Shown here: piece after piece, positions 31,877 through 43,634 of the stretch
Layout of the letters: every line of letters begins with the position of its first letter
How positions within the stretch are numbered: the stretch's first letter is position 1
From: Lactarius indigo
Taxonomy: Eukaryota; Basidiomycota; Agaricomycetes; Russulales; Russulaceae
Assembly: GCA_025766275.1 (NCBI GenBank)
Contig: JAFKAC010000029.1
Location: 496,001 to 560,000, forward strand
DNA: 64,000 nt
Direction of reading: 5' to 3'
The notes under the pieces: model-generated
Told to the model about the DNA's origin: nothing
What the model saw: the letters and a program-made list of their open reading frames with translations, nothing else
Databases searched by the model: none
Program-made: the position numbers and the translations under genes

Positions 31877-33065
31877 GTAACATCCCAAAATGCCCACATT
31901 GTTAGTTTCCTGAAATGGATAGAGTATATTGATATGGAACACATTGTGTATCCTCATGGTCTCTGGCAATTGTAGTTTGTACACCACTGGGGAAATGTTT
32001 TGTTGGATCATGAACAGACTGTAACATTTTGGGGCTAACTTTACAGATGGTGTTGTTAACTTGAGGTTTCTCCTGTCTAGCCATACTTGTTCTCCCACTT
32101 GATACGTAATGTGGGGATCTCTGGTTTTATATCATTTTAGGATAGCTTGTGCAGCAGCATGCAGACATGCTTCTTGTATCTGGAGTAATCAATCTATGGC
32201 TGTCAGTGATTTGTTTTCTTCATTGGCCCTGATATCTATCATGGGGTTCATTCCAAATAGAAGTTTGTGAGGTGTTCATTTGGTTACATCATGAGGCCAG
32301 GAGTTGTGAGCATATTCCACAATTGGAAGGTACTAATCCCAGTCGTCCTGTCCTTGTTGTCTTACCCAATGTTGTAGGTATTGTTCCACCCAAGTGTTCA
32401 TCCTTTCCATCTGTCCATCTGTGCACAGATGGAAGGCCATACTTAGATTTTGTTGAATTCCCATTTGTTTGCAAATGGCTGTGGCAAAAGCACTGGTGAA
32501 ATGAGGGTCTCAATTGGAAATTATTTGTTTCAGGATGCCAAACCATAGGAATATGTGTTGAAGATAAAGGGTTGCAACTCCTTCACCTGTGATCTGTTTT
32601 GTACATGGGATGAACTTAGTTGCCTTACTGCAGCCTTGGTCCACAATGGTAAGGATGGCGTCATATTTACTGGTTGATGGTAAGTCCATGATAAGGTTGA
32701 GGCTGATGTATTGGAAGGGACCTTTCTCTGTGGGTACATACATCCATATGTTGTAAAGGTGCTTTTCCTTTTGTTTTGCTTTTGTTCATCTGACAGGTCA
32801 GGCATCCTTTTACATATTGCTCTGTGAACTCCTTTAGTCCTTTTCCCATGTATTGTTGTTTTATGAGTGCCCAAGTATTGGCTATTCCTGGATGTCCTGC
32901 GATTGGTGTGTTGTGGCATTCATAGAGTGCTTTCCATCACACCTCATTGTCATCATCCAGTTCGAGCAGGTATGCAAAAAGATGGTCGGGGAGAACCATG
33001 ATGTTGTCATTGACAGAGTTCACCCCCTCATCAAGGTTGGGATGGTGGGAGAGAAGGTCAGCTAC
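31877..33065 (-). pseudogene. Element H integrase
   Basis: Fragments in shifting frames cover the H2C2 module (CHNTPIAGHPGIANT ... CLTCQMN), the core Asp region (NLIMDLPSTSKYDAILTIVDQGCSKATKF), a second Asp segment (IISN-stop-DPHFTSAF), the Glu helix (TDGQMERMNTWVEQYLQHW) and the C-terminal VGEQVWLDRRNL ... ETMRIHNVFHINILYPFQE. Coding ends near 31877, where the next sequence is unidentified. At least two frameshifts lie between 32510 and 32920. Confidence 0.82.
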
Positions 33066-34620
33066 AGTGTTTGAGTGACTGGGAATGTGGTGGAGTGTGA
33101 AGTTGTATTTGGTGAGCATCTCCATCCATCATGCCTGTCTTCCTGAAATTTCATGGGGTGCACAGAAGTAAGACAGGTTATTGTGATCGGTGAGAATGGA
33201 GATGGGGTGTTGGGTACCTAGGAGGTGATGGTGCCAGTGACAAAAGGCCTTGACAATGGCTAGGAGTTCACAATCATAGATATCATAATTGATTTCCACA
33301 GGAAGTAGGGAGGCTGAGAAAAAGGCTACCAGGTGTAGTTGACCATCATCCTGGGGTTGGGATAGGGTGGCACCAACGGCAAATCCTGACACATCAGTTT
33401 GGAGTGTGAAAGGTTTGTTGTAATTGATGGTTGATAAGACTGGGCATGATGCAAACCTTTCTTTCAGCATTTGGAATGCTGTTTGTTGTGTGTCACCCCA
33501 TGCAAAGTGAACGCCCTTCTTTGTCAGATCATGAAGTGGTTGTGCAATGCGTGCATAGTTGGCAATGAATGGTTTATAGAAGTTTCCAAATCCCAAGAAG
33601 GATCATACTTTGGTGATGGATTGCGGTGTGGGCCAATCAATGAGTCTCAATAGTTTGACTGAGTCCATCTCAATTCCTTCTTGTCCAATGATAACACCAA
33701 GGTATTTCACAGAGGTGCAAAGGAATTTGCACTTCTCTGGTTTGAGGAATAGATTGTTATCTTGAAGGGTCCATAGTACTTGGTTGTACTTGGTTGTTAC
33801 GTTCGAGGTGTTCTTCTTTAGACCCCTTTGTTGCAACTAGGATATTGTCCATGTAAACCTTCAGCCATCCCTGTGCCACTTCAACTCAGAATAGATTGTC
33901 CATCATGGTCTGGAACATAGTGGGACTGTTTGTCAATCCAAAGAATATGACCAGAGGTTTGAACAGTCCTCTATTCGTTTTAAAGGCCACTTTCCATTGG
34001 TCACCATCTTTGATCCAGATATTGTTGTAGCCCCATCTGATATCCATCGTGGTGTACCAATCATTTCCTGGTGCTTGGGCCACTAGGTCAGCAATGAGTG
34101 GTAAGGGGTATCATTTCTTCCAGGTCCGAGTGTTGAGTTTGCAATAGTCTTGGACTGGGCATAATTTGCCATCCTTCTTTTTGACAAAGAAGAAGGGTGC
34201 TGCATAAGGTGAACTAGATGGACAGATGTAATGTTTCTCCATATGTTCCTTCAGAAATTTGTTGAGTGCCACCTGTTCGTCCTGTGTTAGAGGGTAAATC
34301 TTACAGTCTAACATTGCTGGGGCGTTTTCCAAGAGATCAATGGCATGGTCCCATTGCTTGGGTTTGGGGAATCATTGTGCTTCCTGTTTGCTGAATACCT
34401 TCTTGAAGCTATGGAGTTCTTCAGGAACTAACTCTTTCCACAATTTCACCATGTTATCATGGGTGGCTTCTGCAAGTTTCTGGGAATGTGTCGTTTTACA
34501 GATCCTCATTATGATTTCATTGTCCTCTTCCAGATGTAAGGCTTTGATGAACCACCATTGGGGGTGTGCAAAGATAGTTGGATTATTCTCCAGGTTTTTG
34601 CCAGTCTAGTTTTACTAGAT
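33066..34620 (-). pseudogene. Element H reverse transcriptase-RNase H
   Basis: Segments in order: LDCKIYPLTQDEQVALNKFL and FFFVKKKDGKLCPVQDYCKLN (34332-34111), [22 protein letters not shown] ... [14 protein letters not shown] (34083-33886), the catalytic box as YMDN rather than YMDD (AAT at 33844-33846, after GAC), then KPEKCKFLCTSVKYLGVIIG, and RNase H with an intact first Asp (LQTDVSGFAVGATL). TGA codons between TKV and SFLGFG, after ISGRQA and after DDDNEV sit where Arg is usual. Inactive RT. Confidence 0.87.
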
Positions 34621-35927
34621 TTGAGGCCATCCATGGGTATCTGAGAATCATTTGGTCTGTTCCTAGTCTAGCAATGTAGAATTGATGTAGTTGTCCAAGT
34701 GTGAGCATGCTAAGGTAGGGGCCATCAGGAACTCACACCCCTTTATGTAAGCTATAAACCCTAGGGTTAGCTTATATAATGTGTACATAAGCGGCCACGG
34801 CGAGAGGGTTGACTTGGGAAAAATCCTGGCCTGGAGTTTGTGCGTTTAGGGTTATTGAGCTTGGCATCATTGTGATCCCAGGCAAGTTGTTGCAAGCTAA
34901 CAGACAACTCAAAAGTGATAATTCAAGCATTATCAATGTATGTGCATGACTTCTCTGTAGGCTACTAAGCTACAGATTCTAATAAATGGTTTCCTTCGCT
35001 TCAAGAATGCTTTGGGGCGGTAACATGCAATGTCCATGATATTTGTTATTCACCCATGCTGCTTGTGCACCTGACAGCCCATCCCTGTAAGTGGTAATAA
35101 AATGTGTGGCTTGGTTCACAAACCTGTGAGGGAATGAGCCATGAAACAAAACAAAAAAAAAATACTGACTGTTGGATGTGAAGAAGGGGGACACTGTCAA
35201 GGCTCTCCTTCACAGTTTGCTTCATTCCAAGGGTGGTCTTTTCTTGGGGGGCAGCACAGTATCGAGCTTTGGCTGCGCCCCAATATTGCTCAATAAAATT
35301 GAGCTCGCAGTGTATTTGTCATCATGACTAATACATGCACGTGACTTTATTGTCACGTGTGTGGCCACCACTTTTTGCTCGACTTCAGCAAGTTGGTTTA
35401 GATCGACTGTAAATGTCAAGATATTGAGTTTTAATGAAAAAAAATTGTTTTCACTTCTATTCACTGAAATCAAAATATTTTCCAAAAAACAAAAATGGGA
35501 GTCAAAGAAGGTACAGTTCCCTTTACTTCTCATATTTTACTTTTTGGCTATTGTGATGAGTGAGGGAGGAGAAGAAGAAACGACGAAGACGACAAAATGC
35601 TTACATAAAGGGGTGCAAGTTCCTGATGGCCCCTACCTTAGTGTCATGATCCATCCATAGGTCTAGATCAATGTAATGGGTTATCATTCCATCTTTGTTT
35701 ACTGTTCCATCAACATTTCTGATGATGTGGGAGTGTTGCAGTGCAATTGGAGTGAGGGATAATTTATTGACTAGTTCTTGAGTGATGAAATTATGAGTTG
35801 CTCCAGTATCAACTAGTGCCTTGGCCTTTTTGTATCTTTGTTTATGGGAGAATTGGACTTTTATTTGTAAGGCATTTATTTTTGGTACAAAGATACTATC
35901 AGGAATCAGAGCTTGGATCCAGGCCAT
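34600..35927 (-). pseudogene. Element H aspartic protease, split by a TIR element
   Basis: The N-terminal part (35927-35641) has the active site AKALVDTGATHNFITQELVNKL and ends DLDLWMDHDT. The rest resumes at 34710 (TLGQLHQFYIARLGTDQMILRYPWMASNLVKLDW). Removing 34713-35640 rejoins the frame without shift, so the inserted DNA is the only break at that point. Confidence 0.85.
34713..35638. mobile_element. 926-bp non-autonomous DNA transposon with TIRs (TA target duplication)
   Basis: TIRs of about 43 bp (34710-34752 and 35599-35641, reverse complement) match at all but two positions and begin AGGTAGGGGCCATCAGG. TA flanks both ends (34711-34712 and 35639-35640). The interior has no transposase, only short frames (35222-35533, 34979-35200). 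A TA duplication points to the Tc1/mariner (pogo/Fot1) group, but the ends do not match a family I know. Confidence 0.8.
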
Positions 35928-35938
35928 TGGACCAGAGC

Positions 35939-38292
35939 TTAGAGAAAATCTGCTCCCTTTGCAGTGAGCATTTGAGCCAGGTTGTCTTGTTGTTCAGTGG
36001 TGAGTTTCAGAGAAACCTCGGCAAGCTGTTCCAAGACTTCACAAGTAACCACTGTGTCTTTAGTGATTGTCAGGATATTATTAGCTGCTGTGGTGACCTG
36101 CGGTGTTGGACTGTTCTGTACTGTTGGAGTTGTAGTGGCAACAGTGATATGTGGTTTGTGATCTGGACAGTTTTGACTAAGATGTCCTTGTTTTCCGTAG
36201 TTGTAGCATTGTCCTTCAGTGCAGTACTTTTGCTTTTCATCTTCAGTGGTGGCTTTGCAAATGGCATTGATGTCCATTGTGTCTGGGTCATTTCATGGCA
36301 TGCAGTACTGCTGCTTTCCACAGGTGCCATTTGTTGTCCATCACTGTGAGAAGACATTTTGGCCAGGATGTTGTCCAGTGTTCTGCTGGAAAGGATTGTA
36401 TTCTTTGATAGCTTGCTTCTTGAGCCAGTTACAATGTTGTTTTTGCACACTTTGAATCCATTGGGTGAAGTTGTTGGGGCTGTCATGATCAATGCATGCT
36501 CTGGCAAGAGGAGTGGGTAGGCCTTGAGTGAACATCCAAAGGATGTTCAGTTCATCTGTGTCCATTCTGGCACAATTGGTGAGATCTTGAAATTTGGAGA
36601 TGTAATCATCAAGTTGTCCATCCTTCATATGTAATTTGAGGAGGGCTTGTTGTGCTTTTTTGGCATCAGAGATGTCAGTGAAGGTGTCCTTGAATTCACA
36701 CGAAATAATTTGCCAGACATTGTGACCAAAGAATTGTGACCAAAGAAGATGGTTTTTGTGCCTGCTTCTATTTGTGCGAGCCAATCTGGTGCACATGTAA
36801 TGTTATGATCCAATGCTTCAGACCTCAGTCACAGTATGTTTCCACCTTGCTTTTCCCCTTTCTGTACTATACTTTGTTACCAAAGGAGCTACTGCTACTA
36901 GTGGTGCTGTTTCCCTTGATCTGAATATCTCCTTGTCCCATTTGGTCTCTTTGATATTGTGTGGACTTGTGTTCATGTTGTTTGGAACCTCGTCCTATAT
37001 AAACCTGTACCATAGACCATAGGAAGCCAGACTTGGCTTCATTTGCAATCTAGCAACCTTGCCTTCATACTTTGGTGTGACCTCGCCTTATTCCCCTCCT
37101 CTTGTGCATCCCCTATCTCAGTCCTTAACCAGGACACTTTGGAGTCTTTGCAGTTGAACTATATCAACACATCACACCTGTTATACTCTGTGCACTAGCA
37201 AGATCAAGTGTAGAGAAGTGTTAGACACTTTGGGTGAAGAGCCCTACATTACAGAGTAGTGCTGCACACTGTGCCACACTTGTACCACTTGTATTTCATA
37301 GCAATAAGACAACAGATGTCTTCACTTGATACTTGTGTAACCTAGAACCTCTAGAACCCACACCCCTGCTAGGGCATAATATGTAACCCATTTCTCTGCT
37401 CCTCCTTTGCAGAGATTGAGGAATAGAGTAGTGCATCTGTAAGGATCTTTGATAATTGAGGTGTCCTTGTTCATGAAGCAATATCATTGAAATGCACTGA
37501 GGAAGTGACATGTGTTGGATTGTTTACCCAAGAAGGCTTTTGAAGCACTTCCTTCAAGATGTTCCCCTCATACGGATTGGAGAATATTTTCAAACTTTCA
37601 TTCATTGGCAGTAAGTTCTTTGTTGTTATCACTATCATTGCCATCTCCAACATCTGGGGTTTTTCCAAAAGTGTCTCCTGGCATGATAGTAGTACAGCGA
37701 GATGGCAGGGTTTTGTCATTGTCTTTCTTCTTACCCTTGTCTGTTATTTTGTCACCATGGTCAAAGTTAAGCCCAGTACCACTAATAATTTCTGAGTGTG
37801 TGCTCAGGGCTCAGGATGCATGGGCTGCTTCTTGGGATGAAGTTGTGTGTTGCACAAAGTGAGTTGGGATTGGTGCTACTACAATGGATTTGGCAGCTGT
37901 CTGTTGGCAGCTGTCTGGAGTATTGTCTGATTCTTTAGTTAATTGATGTTCATATTCAGCCAGGGGGCATGTATGAGTCAAAGATTTGGTGCTGCTACTC
38001 AGACTGCATAGTGTTACCTAGATTTGTCATCAAACTGAAGTTCAAACCAGACTCTGCAATAATTTTTGACAGCCTTCTTTGTGCCTTGAAACAGTGTGTA
38101 GTAGCCAGCCCAAGGTGCTTGATTGTCTCCTTTTTGCAGGTATTCAATGCTAGTTTGAAGGGGGTCGTCAGCGGCCCCAACATTGTTGGTGCTTCGGGGT
38201 TGTAGCTGAAATGGTGGGGAGATGATCCCTCCTCCATCTTCATTGGTGAATGTTGATCTAGACATAGTCAAAAGGGGTCTGTATTCATTCAA
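35939..38292 (-). pseudogene. Element H gag, split by an LTR
   Basis: The N-terminal frame (38292-38014, MNEYRPLLTMSRSTF...) and shifted pieces to 37249 (including LFLNLCKGGAEKWVTYY) precede the inserted LTR. Beyond it, from 36800, the Gag domain continues (TDISDAKKAQQALLKLHMKDGQLDDYISKFQDLTNCARM). A zinc knuckle follows: CYNYGKQGHLSQNC, with the second Cys replaced by Tyr. The gag end overlaps the protease region. Several frameshifts are present. Confidence 0.75.
36801..37248 (+). repeat. LTR inserted in element H gag, opposite orientation
   Basis: TGTTATGATCC ... CCCTACA on the plus strand, with a strong TATA box (CCTATATAAACC near 36995). It interrupts H gag between two recognisable parts. 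No matching target duplication is seen (TGTAA at left, TTACA at right), so the exact right edge (37248 or 37253) is uncertain. Confidence 0.55.
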
Positions 38293-38309
38293 GGTATCAA
38301 GTTCAGGGA

Positions 38310-38322
38310 AAGCTTAACTTAA
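38310..38322 (-). promoter_or_regulatory. Probable self-primer binding site of element H
   Basis: Sense TT + AAGTTAAGCTT next to the LTR. Inside the LTR, AAGCTCAACTT (38525-38535) lies 35 nt after TACTTAAG (38563-38570) and pairs with it at 10 of 11 positions. The one mismatch is a transition. Confidence 0.6.
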
Positions 38323-38637
38323 TGTTATGTGCAGTAAGGTGTATCATTTGGATTTGAGTTGGAGTTCAAATTGGAGAGCAGATAGTGCTGACAATCAGAC
38401 AGCAGAGCAATGATGCACAAGACGAGTGGATGTTGATCGCTAGTCAACAACAAGTGATCATTTAAGTTTGATGTTTGTGAAGCCAAAGATGTTTATATGA
38501 GAAGTTACTGCAGTTGAATACAGTAAGTTGAGCTTAGAGCTTTGAGTACATGGAATCCAGTCCTTAAGTACTACTATCATGAGTCACATGGAGGCTATGA
38601 GAATGTCCTCCAAATTGTACAGAATGATGAGTCAACA
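38323..38637 (-). repeat. Element H 5' LTR (315 bp, best boundaries)
   Basis: Sense TGTTGACTCATC ... CACATAACA. The 3' end is fixed by the adjacent PBS. The 5' end at 38637 is the nearest TGTT start. An alternative start is TGTTGTCATG at 39540. Confidence 0.55.
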
Positions 38638-39540
38638 GGTTGGGGAGGATGTAGAAGTATTGAGAAAGATAGAGAAGGATTCTTAGCATAACAGTGTAAG
38701 TGAACTAACACAGTACACACTCAAGCCTAGCATGGAGACAAGTCATATGCTGAATGTACAGTCACAGTGGAGAGTAGAAACACATGGAATCTTTATTCAA
38801 GACTCTAGGTCAGGTGATCACACTGTGGTAAGCTGAGTGGAGAACCAAGAGAACAAGTGTGATGACTCACTGTCACTTGGCAGGGGGTCACAACATAGGC
38901 AGAGACTGGGGGCTGAGGAGGGTGTGGAGAACAATGAGGAAGAACACAGAGGATGTGGGCTATGGCTCTTGGCTCAAAGGGTAGTAGTGGTGCACAATGA
39001 GTGGGGCACTCGAAGGAGCTGAGAGGCAAGAGGGAGGATGTCACAAGTGGACAGTCTGAGGGACTGTCTGTAGAATTGCACCAGCTTATATACTACAGGG
39101 GGTGGTCTGTGCGTAGGTTTAGGGCAGGCTTAGGGCCTGTCCATGGGTGCTGCGCAATGCTGCAGAAGAGAACATTCCAAAGACATCTAATAATAGAGTC
39201 CAATCAGAAAGAGTTTAAACATAGAATGACTGCACTGCAGTCAATGACACCATATTGCACCATAGTGGTGTGATTCTGCAATCCTAGCAGAAGTTCCTGA
39301 AGGGGTGGTAACTTGGTTGATTATCTTCATCAATTGATCAACAATCAACTGTTGATATACACATGCACACACTCACATGACTTGAGTAAGCACATGACAC
39401 ATCATGTGACCATTGGAGAGTTAAATTCAAACTCCGATTCCGGATTTCCCCTTTAGGAAGTTGATGACATAAGCCCGGTCCAGTCTGGTCTGGTCCTAAG
39501 CACCTTGAGTCATAACCAGGTTTATAGGTTCATGACAACA
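38638..39540 (-). repeat. LTR-like sequence with its own TATA box
   Basis: Sense starts TGTTGTCATGAACC at 39540 and has GTATATAAGC at about 39084-39094, a second promoter besides that of the H LTR. It could be a separate solo LTR next to H, or the upstream part of a long H LTR. No target duplication could be assigned. Confidence 0.35.
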
Positions 39541-42036
39541 AGTTGGTTCCACTCAGGACACTACATGAGGGTTTATATACAATGCTGTGGCTGAGTTTGA
39601 ATTACTATGAAATCTTGTTACTAAAGGTATTGTAATAGTAATGATTCAGACACTGACATGTTGTATCTAATAATAGCCTTATCTATGGTGCTGACTGATG
39701 CACAGTTATAAAGGCTGACAGAACTATGATGTGTCCTTATCTATGAGTCATAACCCTATAACAACATAGTCTAGAACTATCTAGAACCTTCCCTGCTTAT
39801 TGTCCAATGAGAAACTACTTTATATGTATGGAAGGTGACCTAAAGAGGCATCATCCATTAAGGAAGTTACTATCCCAGGGTCACGTGCTTGTGGGTGCAC
39901 ATGTTGGCATCATGTGATTAACCATCTTATCATATCTAATGATAAGGACTTGAATGTTTGAGCTCAACATTGGAGACTTGTATCTTCACCAAATAAATCC
40001 ACAAAAATACAGAAAAATAAGGCAAAAATAGAGCATCCGTGACAACTGGATGAAGCAATTTGAGCCATGATGAAGAGGAGTGAGAAGGATCTACAATGCA
40101 AGTTAGGGTTTTTCCACTGTCCAGAGCAAGCAGACTTTCAGGACAGGATCACAATCAACAAACATGAATTCACCACTTACTGCACATTGGAAAGTCATAG
40201 CATCATTTCTTTCAAGATGCAGGCAATTCCCTTGCCCTAGTACCAGGAATAGTCCATGCAATTTTCCAGGTGATACAGGACAATATGACACATATATTTC
40301 TAGTGGTTCACTGCTATCTGACACCTACCACATCTCTACCAAACCCATTTGCATGTTACCCAGAGTTTGGTGCAAGTTTATGGTCATCAGAAACATAGAA
40401 AGAAGTAATGATTGTGCCAGGAAGTTGGAAAATTTACCACACTGTCTACTGAGACTGGGACTACAGAATCATAGTAATGAAGCCATTGAATAGAGTCAGT
40501 AATATTATCTTGGATGGAAGATGGCTCACTAACCTTTGCTCATTTCCTAGGACTTTTAATAATCCCCACTTTTATGCTATTTTGAATAAATGTGTATAAT
40601 GTCTGGGCCACATGCAAATGCATATTATGTGACTACAGACAATTTAACAGACAATTTACATGAGGACTCAATCACATCCTGCAGTAGGTAAGAGACAATT
40701 GAGGAAAAACCTTATTGGACTTTTCCAGAGTAGTTAATAAACCCACCCACTACATGGCCAGTCATTGTCTATCACATGACCAATAAAGTCACAGCTGTAG
40801 ATCACCACTACTATTGATGCTTACTAGTACACACAGCATACTGTGGTTCCTTTTTTTAAAAAAATTAAAAAAAACCCCCTCATATCTATTCCAGGATAAA
40901 TATCCCAAACTACAGTAAGACTGGCCATAGCCTAGCTACTTCAAGAAATGCATGCATATGTTAAGTGTGAATTGATACCAGCCCATGTGCACAAGTTCAC
41001 AGGCTTCCTTTTCTTTCGCCCCTAATTTGTGTCATCCCTTTTGGAAACAATAGACAGGCTTGCAGATGTTTCCTTAAGTGTTTCCGATTCTACCTGCCCA
41101 ACACTACACATCTGTCACCTTGTGCACACTTGTTTTTCACACAGAATCACACATTCATCTGGCACCACCACTAGTGCTGTACTGGCACAAGACAACAAGT
41201 TACTGGCTACCAGCTGCACTAGATCTGTTGAATATACTGTCTGTGAGATTATGTTTTAATTTGTTTGTATCTTCATCTTTCATGCTGGCATTGTGCAAAC
41301 CCATGCAATTCCTTTGCACTCCTGGCTTGATTTGTTGACTCGTACTTGCACTTACTTGGACACTCAGACTGTCTCCCACTTCCCCTCCAGGTTGTACCCA
41401 ATGTCTACAGATTCATTATCTCATTGATCTGCTTCTGCAGAGAATAAAACTTGCAACTATACAATTTACTCTCTGCAGGTCTTCTCATGCAGACCCCATC
41501 TGCACACACATTTCACTCATTAATAGATCTATTCCCTATCCTAATACAGTGTCCATATCCTCTAAGAAGCTTTGGTGCCAATGTTCTAGATTTGGATGGT
41601 ACCTAGAGTCAGCAGACTAAATCTATTAAGCCAGATTGTGCCCAGATCTAGTAATGCAGCCTGGCACTGGAGGTTGGACAATACTATAGGCATTGATGGA
41701 CTACATAGTCTTATACAAATGAATGTATGACACAGCTACTAGCAGCCATTGTGCTCCATGTGCTCAACGTCATCATCCTCATAATCCATGTCCATGTTAT
41801 ACAGTACCTGTGCATTGTAGTGAGAATTCACACCCAATATTACAAATGCATAATTACCCACCAGTACAGGAAGAGGAACCTCTGCCTTCACACCCCTCTG
41901 AAAGTGGGAGGGACTCACCTGAAGCCATTGAGGATTATAGAAGTTGACTGGGAGCCCTGGCAATGGCATGCAGTTTTTGCTAATTGATTTGGCTTTGATG
42001 ATACACTTAAATGAATGGTTGCCACATGAGGGGCAA
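39541..42036. other. No supported gene
   Basis: A/T-rich, CpG-poor sequence. A 109-codon frame (40164-40493) and frames at 41029-41338 and 41723-41987 show no domain or codon pattern. Poly-A/T patches lie near 40852-40876. Confidence 0.45.
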
Positions 42037-42623
42037 TGTTACAATTTCTCTTTTGGACTCGTTCTTTCTTTGAATCCCTATTCCACTCCCAATACTGTAT
42101 GAGCCCTGTACAACTATGCAGACTTCACAATTTACTGGTTCCTATCACATGCCCTGCTTATTGATGGACTCTTTTGATAAAGCTTGACATGTGCTAGTTT
42201 CTGTGTTACTCTCACTCACACATGACCCTGTGTGATTCACCTTTGTTCCCATTATGTCTTATCATTGTTCCTCTTATGCTTTCTCCTTTGTTCTGTATCA
42301 CATCAGTGACACCATCTGTTTGTACAGTGTGTACACATTGCTAGCTTTTTAAACCTAGTCCTATCTAGCTTGTATGGTAGACTAGACTTCTTGTGTAATA
42401 CTACACTCATCTAATGAAGGTTGCCTTTGAGCATTCCCTTGTCTTGTGATTCCCCTGTCTTTCACTAGGTCTTCACATCTTAGCACTCCCTCTATGGTCC
42501 AAGTGACTTTGTCCTTATGATCCTTGTGCATCATCTCTCTGAAGTTAGGCCTTTGAGCCTGTGCTACCACACATCAACTGACTTGATATAGGTCATATCT
42601 AATGCCCCTGTAGAGCCATTACA
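42037..42623 (+). repeat. Element D 5' LTR (587 bp) with promoter
   Basis: TGTTACAATTT ... GCCATTACA. TTTTTAAA (42346-42353) lies 33 nt before AGACTAGACTT (42379-42389), the predicted transcript start. Similar to the A, B and E LTRs. Confidence 0.92.
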
Positions 42624-42636
42624 TTAAGTCTAGTCT
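42624..42636 (+). promoter_or_regulatory. Self-primer binding site of element D
   Basis: TT + AAGTCTAGTCT, exactly complementary to 42379-42389. Confidence 0.85.
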
Positions 42637-42647
42637 CTCTGAACACT

Positions 42648-43099
42648 GTGGCTCTCACAAGCCAAAGCAGGACCAAGTTTGTTCAGGAATTCCTAGACTG
42701 ACACCCCCACAATGACCTCTGATCCTCAATTAGAGGGACTACCCTTTGGAGAAACACCCCACACAACAAAGGATACTATGCTTTCAACCCAGATAAAGAC
42801 TCTTACAACCCTATTGAATACATCAAAGATCAGCATGTTTGGGCCTATGTTGCCTACTCTGACAGAAAACACTCCTGGTACTCCATTAAACCGGTACCAC
42901 AATCACTTGGGTTAGGACCCAGAAAAGGGAATGTTCAAGCAATTGATGCAGACTCTGACATTGAAGAACCTGACACCAACTCTAAAGACAAGAATAACCC
43001 AGCACACACCCCTACCATCACTAGACCAGTTGACTTTGCATCATATGCTGACATGTTCACCACACAACTCTCGACCACCCTCACCAGCACCACAGGAGG
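42648..43099 (+). pseudogene. Element D gag, N-terminal part
   Basis: VALTSQS...KFVQEFL, WRNTPH, PIEYIKDQHVWAYVAYSDRKHSWYS and RPVDFASYADMF align with A and B Gag. TGA codons interrupt it near 42693 and 42720. The frame is cut at 43099 by the LTR of element C. Confidence 0.85.
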
Positions 43100-43604
43100 T
43101 GTAATGTCATCATGACGTTAGCTCAACTTGAGCTCATAGAGGCAGTAACAGACTTAGCAAACTGGCATGACAACTCGGAGGTCCGTGGTCTTATCCTGGT
43201 GAATGCGCGGAGGCACACCAACAAGGCTTATACTAACGATGACTTGAAAGGCTTGAAGGGCGATAGAGATAGAAGAGAGAGAGAGAGAGAAGATGCGAGG
43301 TAGAAAGTGACAATTCAAGAAGACCAAGATGGTGTATCTTGGTCTTCACAAGCTATCTTAAATACAAGTCGAGCAGGCTGACAAGCGCTGCTATGAGTTT
43401 TGGTATGGTAGCGTCCAACGTATTGCATAAGTAGCACAATCCTAATACTACTACTACTAGTACTAGGATCAAGTCATAACTCAGTCAGCAATCACGCGCA
43501 ATCTCCTATCGTACTACATCATAAACACCTAAGTCCACGACTAATATACCTTACTGCCATAATCGCAACCGGTACAGTAAGGGTCCACAAGTCAAAATGT
43601 AACA
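43100..43604 (-). repeat. Element C 3' LTR (505 bp)
   Basis: TGTAATGTC ... AATGTAACA on the plus strand. It contains the predicted transcript start (AAGACCAAGAT at 43320-43330, plus strand), a GA microsatellite (about 43276-43291) and the inverted repeat around the start site. Confidence 0.94.
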
Positions 43605-43617
43605 TCACCCTCCTTTC
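43605..43617 (-). promoter_or_regulatory. Polypurine tract of element C
   Basis: Sense AAAGGAGGGTGA directly precedes the 3' LTR. Confidence 0.8.
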
Positions 43618-43634
43618 AGCATGAGACTCCCAAC

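Larger units (their letters stand above)
31877..38637 (-). mobile_element. Ty3/Gypsy element H (third family), 3'-truncated and multiply interrupted
   Basis: Minus-strand order is 5' LTR (38323-38637), PBS, gag, protease, RT-RNase H and integrase, with no visible chromodomain or 3' LTR. A TIR element is inserted in the protease and an LTR in gag. Proteins are clearly diverged from families I and II (protease DTGA, RNase H TDVSGFAVGATL, integrase C-terminus KLAPK...HNVFHINILYPFQE). Many stops are TGA where Arg is expected. Confidence 0.85.

Noticed and set aside
35599..35641. Pair of inverted sequences as a CRISPR or attachment site
   Set aside because: Only two copies, in inverted orientation, at the ends of one insertion with a TA duplication: a TIR transposon explains it.
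36801..37253. This sequence as element H's own 5' LTR
   Set aside because: Its TATA box points the other way, and H gag continues on its far side to 38292, next to a PBS and LTR at 38310-38637.
40164..40493. 109-codon frame as a host gene
   Set aside because: No domain, no upstream promoter or splice pattern, and in A/T-rich repeat debris; length is within chance.
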